Assembly: GCA_964412895.1 (NCBI GenBank)
Contig: CAYPQK010000115.1
Span: 1 to 8,160, forward strand
DNA from: CALMRE01 sp964412895
GTDB taxonomy: Bacteria; UBP6; UBA1177; JAKLFG01
DNA length: 8,160 bases
Direction of reading: 5' to 3'
Numbering within the stretch: the stretch's first letter is position 1; every line of letters starts with the position of its first letter. The position numbers were made by a program, and so were the translations under genes. Under the pieces are notes generated by a model. The model did not search any database, was not told where the DNA came from, and saw only the letters and a list, made by a program, of their open reading frames with translations. Positions 1 to 5,390 of this stretch are shown here, piece after piece.

Positions 1-282
1 TACGCCGGCACGGGGATACGCTTCCTTGAGTTCCGGCCGCTGGAGCGGGCGCAGGTCAAGGATGTCGAGCGGGCCATCCGCGAGGTTCCCGCACTTATCT
101 ACGAATGCCGTTTCGCGTCGCCCGAAGAGGCGCGCCGGTTCATCGGACTTCATCCCGGCGTCGAAGCCGACGATCACGGTGCGACGCTCTTTTTGCATCA
201 TCCGCCCTCCTACGGATCGGTCATGAAGCTCTTCAAGGAATTCGACGGCGAATATCACATCATACGGAAACGGCGTTCCTGA
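1..282 (+). CDS. 3' end of an unidentified protein, possibly PilZ-like
   Basis: An open frame enters from the left edge and ends at TGA 280-282, giving 93 C-terminal residues; the start lies outside the window. Codon use matches the neighbouring real genes. The first residues (GTGIRFLEF, then ERAQVKDVERAI) resemble the last strand and closing helix of a PilZ c-di-GMP-binding domain, where G-x-G-[IV]-x-F is typical. The diagnostic RxxxR and DxSxxG motifs would lie upstream and cannot be seen, so the family call is inference. The following ~65 residues (YECRF, LFLHHPPSYGSV, ending HIIRKRRS) match no domain I recognise; they look soluble, with no membrane segment or signal. The stop is 10 nt before the gluQ start, so the two are probably co-transcribed. 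Confidence 0.6.
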   Translation, partial: YAGTGIRFLEFRPLERAQVKDVERAIREVPALIYECRFASPEEARRFIGLHPGVEADDHGATLFLHHPPSYGSVMKLFKEFDGEYHIIRKRRS

Positions 283-292
283 AAAGAGGCGC

Positions 293-1171
293 ATGAAGAG
301 CAGGTTGGCACCAACGCCGAGCGGGCTGTTGCACATCGGCAACGCATTTTCTTTTATAGTAACTTGGGCGCTCACGCGGCGACTCGGCGGAAGCCTTCTG
401 CTCCGCATCGACGATCTCGACACCGACCGAAAACGGTCCGATTTCGTCGCCGATATCTTCGACAATCTGGACTGGTTCGGGCTCGATTGGGACGAAGGAC
501 CACGCACCCCCGCCGATCTCGACGCGGTCTGGTCGCAGCATCACCGTATGCCGCTCTACCGCGCGGCAATAGAACAACTAAAGGCGACCCCCGGCGCGCT
601 CTACGCCTGCGAATGCAGCCGCGGCCAACTTTCCCACAGCGGCGCTGGGGCGCGCTATCCCGGCATCTGCCGCGATAAGGGACTGCCGCTCGATGCCCCC
701 GACACGAAACTGCGGTACCGGGCGCCCCTCGATGAGCCGGCGGGCGACTTCATCGTCTGGAAGAAGGACCGCTTTCCCAGCTATCAACTCGCGTCGGTGG
801 TCGACGACGAACACTTCGGGATCACCCATATCGTCCGCGGCGCCGATCTGTTGCCTTCGACCGTTATGCAGAAGCTTCTGGCCGGCGCGCTCGGCTATGC
901 GCAGTTCCCGCAGGTCGCTTTCCTGCACCATCCGCTTCTGGTCGACACCGGCGGGCGGAAGTTCTCGAAGTCGGACGGGGCGCTGTCGCTCGCGGTCCTG
1001 CGCCGTGAAGGGATGCGGCCGTCGGCTCTCTACCGGTTCGTCGCCGGTATGCTCGGGGTGACGGGAGCGGTGGAGACGGCGGGGCAGTTGCTCGATGCCG
1101 TCGATGAGAAATGTTTCGATGCGTTGGATATCGCGCGGCGGGAAGCGCTGCCGCTGCCGATCAACTTCTGA
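293..1171 (+). CDS. gluQ: Glutamyl-queuosine tRNA(Asp) synthetase
   Basis: This is a cytoplasmic enzyme that activates glutamate with ATP and attaches it to the queuosine base at the anticodon wobble position of tRNA(Asp), not to the tRNA 3' end. The 292 residues match the family length (about 300) and contain only the class I catalytic half of a GluRS, with no anticodon-binding domain. Visible motifs are RLAPTPSGLLHIGN (residues 4-17, HIGH-type), RIDDLD (38-43), GLDWDEGP (63-70), the zinc-site pattern C106-x-C108...Y122-x3-C126, VRGADLL (181-187) and KFSKS (223-227, KMSKS-type). The zinc pattern and short length favour GluQ over true GluRS or GlnRS. ATG 293 follows a purine-rich AAGAGG closely. 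It lies 10 nt after the preceding gene. Its last 11 bp overlap the convergent gene on the other strand. It is not next to dksA, its frequent partner in Proteobacteria. Confidence 0.93.
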   Translation: MKSRLAPTPSGLLHIGNAFSFIVTWALTRRLGGSLLLRIDDLDTDRKRSDFVADIFDNLDWFGLDWDEGPRTPADLDAVWSQHHRMPLYRAAIEQLKATPGALYACECSRGQLSHSGAGARYPGICRDKGLPLDAPDTKLRYRAPLDEPAGDFIVWKKDRFPSYQLASVVDDEHFGITHIVRGADLLPSTVMQKLLAGALGYAQFPQVAFLHHPLLVDTGGRKFSKSDGALSLAVLRREGMRPSALYRFVAGMLGVTGAVETAGQLLDAVDEKCFDALDIARREALPLPINF

Positions 1172-1730
1172 GCAGTTCGGCCATCAGGTCGAGCGCCGCC
1201 TTGACGCTTTTCTCCCGTATCTCTTCACGGGTCCCGGCAAAAAGCCGTCGTTCAACGCGTACCGTTTCGCCGCGCCGCAGGCCGATGATGACGGTCCCGC
1301 GCGGTTTATCGGGGGTGCCACCGTCGGGCCCCGCGACGCCCGATATCGCGATGGCGGCGGGGGTGGTGAGGCCGCTGAGCATCTCGCGTACCGTTTCGAC
1401 GCTCACCGCGCCGTGGGCCGCCAGCGTCTCGGGCCGCACGCCGAGCCGCGCGGTCTTTTCTTCGTTGGCGTAGGCGACGACGCTTCCCGCGAAGACCTTC
1501 GATATCCCCGGCACCGTCACCAGCGTCGAGGCGAGCAGGCCGCCGGTGCACGATTCGGCGACCGACAGAACAAGCCCCCGTTCGGTCAGAAGCCGCGCGA
1601 CAATTCCGGCGCGCCGCGTGAGCGCTTCATGTCGTCTGCGGTGGATGATCAGCAGGATCAGCGCCATCATTGCGACGATGATCGTCAGGGTCGAGCTGAC
1701 GCAGGAAGAGCACAGGCAGGTGTCGTACAT
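1161..1730 (-). CDS. Membrane-anchored CinA C-terminal-domain protein (PncC-type nicotinamide-nucleotide amidase)
   Basis: Residues ~40-187 form a full CinA C-terminal domain. Motifs are AESCTGGLLAS (58-68), GSVVAYANEEKTARLGV (82-98) and SGVAGPDGGTPDKPRGTV (130-147). Family members such as E. coli PncC deamidate NMN to nicotinic acid mononucleotide in pyridine-nucleotide salvage. There is no N-terminal MoCF-like half, so this is the stand-alone form. Stand-alone PncC is about 165 residues and fully soluble. This 189-residue protein adds a leader: cysteines C5, C7 and C10, then a hydrophobic stretch (~14-29) and RRRH. By the positive-inside rule this is a single membrane anchor with the catalytic domain in the cytoplasm. 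The start is supported by AAGGGAG six bases upstream. It is the last gene of a three-gene operon, 11 nt after the CBM9-like gene. The domain call is firm; the activity and anchor are inferred. Confidence 0.9.
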   Translation of the reverse strand: MYDTCLCSSCVSSTLTIIVAMMALILLIIHRRRHEALTRRAGIVARLLTERGLVLSVAESCTGGLLASTLVTVPGISKVFAGSVVAYANEEKTARLGVRPETLAAHGAVSVETVREMLSGLTTPAAIAISGVAGPDGGTPDKPRGTVIIGLRRGETVRVERRLFAGTREEIREKSVKAALDLMAELLRS

Positions 1731-1736
1731 CGGTAA

Positions 1737-1743
1737 CTCCCTT
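1737..1743 (-). promoter_or_regulatory. Shine-Dalgarno site fixing the long start of the CinA-domain gene
   Basis: On the minus strand AAGGGAG stands six bases before ATG 1730-1728 and overlaps the TAA stop (1744-1742) of the upstream gene. This supports the start that includes the membrane segment rather than an internal soluble start at the MM pair (residues 21-22). Confidence 0.7.
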
Positions 1744-2371
1744 ATTGGAACCGTATAGGACCGAAAGCCTCGGGACGGTGGAAATCGGGTCGATCGCTCA
1801 TGATGGGATAGTGCGAGAGGTATTGCTTTTCCGGCAGATCGTCGCCGCAGAGATGGAGATTGCCGCGCGCCGTCGCGCCGTGAACGATGCGACGGGCGTC
1901 GCCGCCGAAAAAGGAAAGCGGCATGAGCAATGTCAGCGACCAGCCGACCGTGCCGGTGGTGAGCGGTATCGGCGCGCTCCCCAGCGTTGCGGTCCGCTCT
2001 ATCGCGGCGAGCCGTTCGGGGGCGATGAATTCGCGGTCATGGCGTGTCGCGCCGTATTGGGCGAGCATCGTTCCCGCCGCGTTCCATTCCATATTATAAT
2101 AGTAGGTGCCGTCCAGCGAGAGGAACCATTCGACACAGCGGTCGCGCCAGACCGGTCCGTTGTCGGCGGCCGTGAGCGCCTGCACCGCCGTGTCGCGTGC
2201 CTCGAACCGCAACAGTATCCGCTCTCCATCCCATGCGAGCCGGAAAAAGGCGGCGCTACGGGCCGGGAATGCGGGCCAGTTAACCGTGGCGATGGGGTGG
2301 GCGGGAAGCAGGGAGAGCCGCCGTTCATCGTGCGACAGGGCGCCGATATCGGAAAGACGGGGGATGATCAT
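1742..2371 (-). CDS. Carbohydrate-binding family 9-like (CBM9-like) protein
   Basis: This 209-residue protein resembles the stand-alone CBM9-like family common in Bacteroidota. Recognisable stretches are VNWPAFP (30-36), DNGPVWRDRCVEWFLS (70-85), YYNMEWNAAGT (91-101), ARGNLHLCGDDLPEKQYLSH (168-187) and PDFHRPEAFG (195-204). CBM9 folds are beta-sandwiches that bind sugars, classically reducing ends of glucans or xylan. The ligand here is unknown. No signal peptide is visible, so it appears cytoplasmic, which is odd for a polysaccharide binder but usual for this subfamily. The frame stays open upstream to 2680, but that extension only mirrors the HD-GYP gene; the family match begins at MIIPRL. 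ATG 2371-2369 shares one base with the upstream stop (TGATG), so translational coupling is likely. A GTG one codon earlier (2374-2372) is an alternative start. Confidence 0.82.
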   Translation of the reverse strand: MIIPRLSDIGALSHDERRLSLLPAHPIATVNWPAFPARSAAFFRLAWDGERILLRFEARDTAVQALTAADNGPVWRDRCVEWFLSLDGTYYYNMEWNAAGTMLAQYGATRHDREFIAPERLAAIERTATLGSAPIPLTTGTVGWSLTLLMPLSFFGGDARRIVHGATARGNLHLCGDDLPEKQYLSHYPIMSDRPDFHRPEAFGPIRFQ

Positions 2372-3438
2372 CACGGGAGTTCGAAGCCTTTCTCGCGGAA
2401 GAGCCGTTGGCAGGCGGCGACCGCCTGACGGTCGAGTTTTCCCTCCATGCCCATCCGGTCGATCTCTTCGAGCGCCTGCGCGATGCCGAAAGCGGGGCGG
2501 TAGGGACGGTGCGATGAGAAGGCTTCGACGATGTCGGCGACCGCGAGGATGCGCGCCTCGAGCATGATGTCGCTCCCTTTCAGGCCGCGCGGATAGCCCG
2601 AGCCGTCGAGCTTCTCGTGGTGCTGGCGAATCATCTCGGCTATCGGCTGGTCGAACGATACATTTTTGAGGATATCCCACCCGGCGTCGGCGTGGACTTT
2701 GATGAGTTCCATCTCCTCCTTCCGCAGGGCGCCGGGGCGGGAGAGAAGTTCCGCCGGGACATATATCTTGCCGATGTCGTGGAGCATCGCGGCGGTCCGC
2801 AGGATATTCGCGAAACCCTCCGAATGGCCCAGTTCGATCGCGATGGCGTACGACAGCGCCGCGACCCGTTTCTCGTGGTCGGCGGTATAGGGATCGCGGA
2901 TATTCATCGCCTCGGAAAGCGTCTCGACCAGTTCGTTGAAGGTGCGGCCGATCTGCTTCAAGCTCTCTTTCAGGAGCATCTCGGTCTTGGTCCGGTCGGT
3001 GATGTTCTCGATGGTCCCCTCGTAGTAGAGCGGAAGGCCGAACTCATCCTTGACCACGCGGGCATATTCACGGATGAACATCACGGTGCCGTCCTTTCGA
3101 CGCCATGCCGATTCGAACCCGGTGACGCGCCCGACCCGTTCGATCGTTTCCTTGAATATGGAGCGGTAACTGTCGACCGCGTAGCCTTGTTCGGCGACAT
3201 TGCGCTTGACCAGATCGTCGGGATTCTCGTAGCCCATCATCTCGGCGAGCGCATGATTGGCCATGAGTACCGTGCCGTCGGGGGTGGTGCGGTAAACACC
3301 GATGGGCGACGACATGATGAGTGTTTCAAAATTGTATGCCTTGTCGCGCAGTATCTCGATCTCGGCCTCGAGTTCGCGGATGCGGGTTATCTCGGCCGCC
3401 GTCGGTTTCGGTGAACTATTGCCGTTGGTGCGGTTCAT
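2371..3438 (-). CDS. PAS domain / HD-GYP domain protein (probable c-di-GMP phosphodiesterase)
   Basis: This is a 355-residue soluble signalling protein. Residues ~17-40 are a short charged coiled coil, followed by a PAS sensor domain (~36-155; SSPIGVYRTTPDGTVLMAN near 43-61, WRRKDGTVMFIREYARV at 112-128, GTIENITDRT at 141-150). The HD-GYP domain (~165-350) carries H188, H220-D221 (LHDIGK), H249, H273/H274, DGSGYP at 278-283 and D302. All expected metal-ligand positions and the GYP signature are present, so an active phosphodiesterase that hydrolyses c-di-GMP is likely. No membrane segment or receiver domain is seen, so the PAS domain probably senses a cytoplasmic cue or cofactor; no ligand can be inferred. 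ATG 3438 has AGAGGG five bases upstream. It is the first gene of an operon with the CBM9-like and CinA-domain genes. Confidence 0.93.
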   Translation of the reverse strand: MNRTNGNSSPKPTAAEITRIRELEAEIEILRDKAYNFETLIMSSPIGVYRTTPDGTVLMANHALAEMMGYENPDDLVKRNVAEQGYAVDSYRSIFKETIERVGRVTGFESAWRRKDGTVMFIREYARVVKDEFGLPLYYEGTIENITDRTKTEMLLKESLKQIGRTFNELVETLSEAMNIRDPYTADHEKRVAALSYAIAIELGHSEGFANILRTAAMLHDIGKIYVPAELLSRPGALRKEEMELIKVHADAGWDILKNVSFDQPIAEMIRQHHEKLDGSGYPRGLKGSDIMLEARILAVADIVEAFSSHRPYRPAFGIAQALEEIDRMGMEGKLDRQAVAACQRLFREKGFELP

Positions 3439-3462
3439 GGTATCCCTCTTCGTCGCAGACCC

Positions 3463-3490
3463 ATTATAACGGTAACGAGACGCCGTGCAA
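3463..3490 (-). promoter_or_regulatory. Putative sigma70-type promoter of the HD-GYP operon
   Basis: Read on the minus strand there is a perfect TATAAT (3468-3463), 16 bases after a weak -35 TTGCAC (3490-3485). A start near 3456 would leave a leader of about 18 nt that includes the Shine-Dalgarno. It sits in the only gap (3439-3506) upstream of the operon. The -35 is poor, so confidence rests on the -10 box and its position. Confidence 0.5.
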
Positions 3491-3506
3491 GATAAATTTC
3501 CAGTCG

Positions 3507-4433
3507 TTACGGTTCGTTGACCGTGTCTAACACTCTATTTTTATGCGAGTTGATCTCAGAAAGGAAGAGTCCGCCGATGACCAGCGCCATCCCGATGAGC
3601 TTCTGCAGGGTGAACGATTCGGCGAGGACGAAGTAGGAGAACACGGCGGTCATGACCGGGATGAGGTTGGCGAATACATTGGCCTTTGCGATGCCGATGC
3701 GTTGTATCACCGGTATATACAAAAGGAAGGCGAGGACCGAAGCGAACACCGCCAGCGTGAGAAGAGAACCGACCAGTTCGGCGGTCGGGGTGACGGCGCG
3801 GAACTTGGCGTAGTCGAAAAAATAAAAAAGCGGCAGGAAATAAAGTGCGCCGATGAAACTCTGCCACGCGACGAGCGTCACCGGGGTGTAACGGTCGGCG
3901 AGCCGTTTTATCAGCATGCTGTAGCCGACGGCCGAGAAGACGGCGAAGAACATCAAGAGGATGCCGTTGAGCGGCGCGTCGGGCGACTTGCCGAAGCCGT
4001 AGCCGCGGGTGTACATCATCGTCACAATGCCGCAGAAAGAGAGGAATATGCCGCCGATATTCGTGAGCGAAAGACGCTCCTTGAAGAAGAGTATCCCGGG
4101 GATGAGAACGAACAGCGGTATGGTCGAGACGATGATGGAGCCGACGGTCGAGGAGACATACTTCATCCCGAATGCCTCGCCGAGGAAGTAGCAGAAGGGC
4201 TCGGAGAAGGCGAGGAGGAGGAACCAGCCGATATCCTCGCGCCGTATCCGGAGCGATATCCGGAGGAGCGGCGCGATGGTCCACAACAGGACCGACGCGA
4301 TGAGAAGCCGCAGTGTGATGGTGGTCAGCGGTTCGTAGTATTTATAGACGATCTTGACCCAGACGAACGACATCGCCCAGAACGACATCGACAGCACGGC
4401 AAAAAGATATATGTGGGCGCTGGTCCGTTTCAT
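3507..4433 (-). CDS. EamA-family (DMT superfamily) permease
   Basis: This 308-residue integral inner-membrane protein has ten hydrophobic segments arranged as two EamA repeats (about residues 10-143 and 157-293). Each repeat ends in the typical acidic-loop-plus-last-helix pattern: FFKERLSLTNIGGIFLSFCGI near 116-136 and LAESFTLQKLIGMALVIGGL near 271-290. Members export or import small metabolites such as amino acids, cadaverine, nucleosides or riboflavin. Nothing in the sequence identifies the substrate, and the neighbours do not help. Length is normal for the family. ATG 4433 is well supported by GGAGG five bases upstream. It has its own promoter in the gap after the flavodoxin gene. No terminator is visible after its stop, so some read-through into the HD-GYP operon is possible. 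Confidence 0.9.
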   Translation of the reverse strand: MKRTSAHIYLFAVLSMSFWAMSFVWVKIVYKYYEPLTTITLRLLIASVLLWTIAPLLRISLRIRREDIGWFLLLAFSEPFCYFLGEAFGMKYVSSTVGSIIVSTIPLFVLIPGILFFKERLSLTNIGGIFLSFCGIVTMMYTRGYGFGKSPDAPLNGILLMFFAVFSAVGYSMLIKRLADRYTPVTLVAWQSFIGALYFLPLFYFFDYAKFRAVTPTAELVGSLLTLAVFASVLAFLLYIPVIQRIGIAKANVFANLIPVMTAVFSYFVLAESFTLQKLIGMALVIGGLFLSEINSHKNRVLDTVNEP

Positions 4434-4456
4434 CGCGGCCTCCGGTTCGGGGGGCG

Positions 4457-4484
4457 ATTATGGTTGGGGATGGATGTTTGTCAA
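4457..4484 (-). promoter_or_regulatory. Sigma70-type promoter of the EamA permease gene
   Basis: On the minus strand a perfect -35 TTGACA (4484-4479) is followed after 16 bases by CATAAT (4462-4457), one mismatch from consensus. It lies between the flavodoxin stop and the permease Shine-Dalgarno. The -35 overlaps a small perfect inverted repeat, GTCAA-ttat-TTGAC at 4480-4493, which could be a repressor site or chance. Confidence 0.6.
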
Positions 4485-4503
4485 TTATTTGACGGAAGCG
4501 CGC

Positions 4504-5127
4504 TCAGAGCGACCCGATACCGAGCGCCTTTTTGATGGCGGCGGCGAAGGGGGCGATTTTCTCGGCTATCTTGGCCGGGTCGGCGCACTCTTTCTGAAGG
4601 ACGAACGCGGTGGCGACCGGCGCCTTCCCGGCGAGCGTCTCCATGTTCTTGAACGCCTTCTCATGGCCCGAACCGCCCTCGGTGGCGAAGAAAGCGACCT
4701 TCTTGAGATCGTCCTTGTAGACGGTCAGGAACGAGCGGACCGCCGGGGTCATATTCCACGCCCAGACGGGGGTGCCGATGACGACCAGATCGTAGTCCTT
4801 CGGCTCCTTCTTGAGTTTCTCGATGCTGGTGGCCGTCTCCTGCCACGCCGCTTTGCCCGCCTTGATATAGCCCCAGACCCCCTCCCAGTCGGTCCCCTGT
4901 TCGACCAGCTTTTCGCTGTCGGCCTTGAGTTTTGCGGTCAGTTCCTTCGCTACCGTCTCGGTGTTGCCCGAGCGGCTGAAATAGACCACGAGGATCTTCG
5001 GTTCGATAGGTGCCATAGCGGTTCCTCCTTCGGTCGGTGTAACGGCTTGGGCGGCGGCCTCTTCGGCCGTCATGACGGCGGCGCACAGCAATGTCGCGCA
5101 GAAAAGGGTCATTTGCTTGAACAACAT
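4504..5127 (-). CDS. Flavodoxin-family protein with N-terminal signal peptide
   Basis: The 207-residue protein starts with a Sec signal (K4, hydrophobic core ~7-20, likely type I cleavage after AAAQA near residue 28), then a flavodoxin domain (~43-200). The FMN phosphate loop is SRSGNTETVA at about residues 51-60. The second flavin loop is GTPVWAWNMTPAVRSF, and LKKVAFFATEGGSG follows the next strand. Flavodoxins carry one or two electrons on FMN; the partner here is unknown. ATG 5127 has GAGGGAG eight bases upstream. Unusually, the internal Met38 (ATG 5016-5014), just before the first beta strand, also has an excellent AAGGAGG. A cytoplasmic form without the signal could therefore be made from the same mRNA. 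The gene is monocistronic as judged by its own promoter and the next gene's promoter. The fold is certain; export is likely. Confidence 0.88.
   Translation of the reverse strand: MLFKQMTLFCATLLCAAVMTAEEAAAQAVTPTEGGTAMAPIEPKILVVYFSRSGNTETVAKELTAKLKADSEKLVEQGTDWEGVWGYIKAGKAAWQETATSIEKLKKEPKDYDLVVIGTPVWAWNMTPAVRSFLTVYKDDLKKVAFFATEGGSGHEKAFKNMETLAGKAPVATAFVLQKECADPAKIAEKIAPFAAAIKKALGIGSL
5014..5030 (-). promoter_or_regulatory. Internal ribosome-binding site and second start in the flavodoxin gene
   Basis: A full AAGGAGG (5030-5024) stands seven bases before the in-frame ATG at 5016-5014 (Met38). It is a better match to the anti-Shine-Dalgarno than the site of the first start. Initiation here would give a ~170-residue protein that begins just before the first strand and lacks the signal peptide. 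Confidence 0.6.
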
Positions 5128-5165
5128 TTTATTAACTCCCTCGCAGGGTTCGATCTTCGTCGTCG

Positions 5166-5194
5166 ACTATATCAGAAAGAAATTGCGCTGTCAA
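5166..5194 (-). promoter_or_regulatory. Near-consensus sigma70-type promoter of the flavodoxin gene
   Basis: On the minus strand a perfect TTGACA (5194-5189), a 17-base spacer and TATAGT (5171-5166, five of six) form a very good promoter. A start near 5159 gives a leader of about 32 nt containing the GAGGGAG ribosome site of ATG 5127. Confidence 0.75.
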
Positions 5195-5220
5195 AGAGAG
5201 CCGTTACGGAGCCACAATTC

Positions 5221-5240
5221 GTGTAGGCATAATCCTACAC
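5221..5240. promoter_or_regulatory. Perfect palindrome, possible operator
   Basis: GTGTAGG-cataat-CCTACAC is a perfect inverted repeat with 7-bp arms and a 6-base centre. It is 26 bp upstream of the flavodoxin -35, centred near -71 relative to the predicted start, a position usual for an activator. It could also serve the divergent lipoprotein gene. Although an A8 run follows it on the plus strand, neither strand has a T-run after the stem, so it is not an intrinsic terminator. I do not recognise the binding protein. Confidence 0.45.
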
Positions 5241-5279
5241 AAAAAAAAGCAACGGCCTACAGAAAAAGATCGAAAAAAA
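5241..5279. other. Phased A-tracts between divergent genes
   Basis: Runs of A8 (5241-5248), A5 (5263-5267) and A7 (5273-5279) have centres about 20.5 and 11 bp apart, close to two turns and one turn of the helix. Such phasing is expected to bend DNA. The rest of 5280-5379 shows no convincing plus-strand promoter for the lipoprotein gene by eye. Confidence 0.35.
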
Positions 5280-5390
5280 GGATAGCATCCACTGTTTGGT
5301 GGGGAGATTTCGGTGATTGTTTTTCGAGACGATTCTTTGGATCAACATACGGCGGTATCGCGGTTTTAGACTAACTGAGAGGAGGCTGTC

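Noticed and set aside
1150..1180. Bidirectional terminator between gluQ and the CinA-domain gene
   Set aside because: The genes overlap tail to tail by 11 bp and no hairpin with a T-run is visible on either strand.
2372..2680. N-terminal extension of the CBM9-like gene by about 103 codons
   Set aside because: The extension lies wholly inside the HD-GYP gene on the same strand in another frame, has arginine-rich shadow composition, and the family match starts at the MIIPRL start with a TGATG overlap.
3543..5226. Long plus-strand open frames (3543-4535 and 4354-5226) antisense to the permease and flavodoxin
   Set aside because: Their composition (Asp/Glu/Arg/Gly-rich, no motifs) is what a GC-rich antisense shadow gives, while the minus-strand genes have clear domains, ribosome sites and promoters.
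5221..5248. Rho-independent terminator (stem followed by A8)
   Set aside because: A T-run must follow the stem in the transcribed direction. On the plus strand A's follow, and on the minus strand the T-run precedes the stem.
5300..5380. Plus-strand promoter of the lipoprotein gene (for example TTGTTT near 5317)
   Set aside because: No acceptable -10 box stands at 16-18 bases from any -35-like hexamer, so the promoter cannot be placed by eye.
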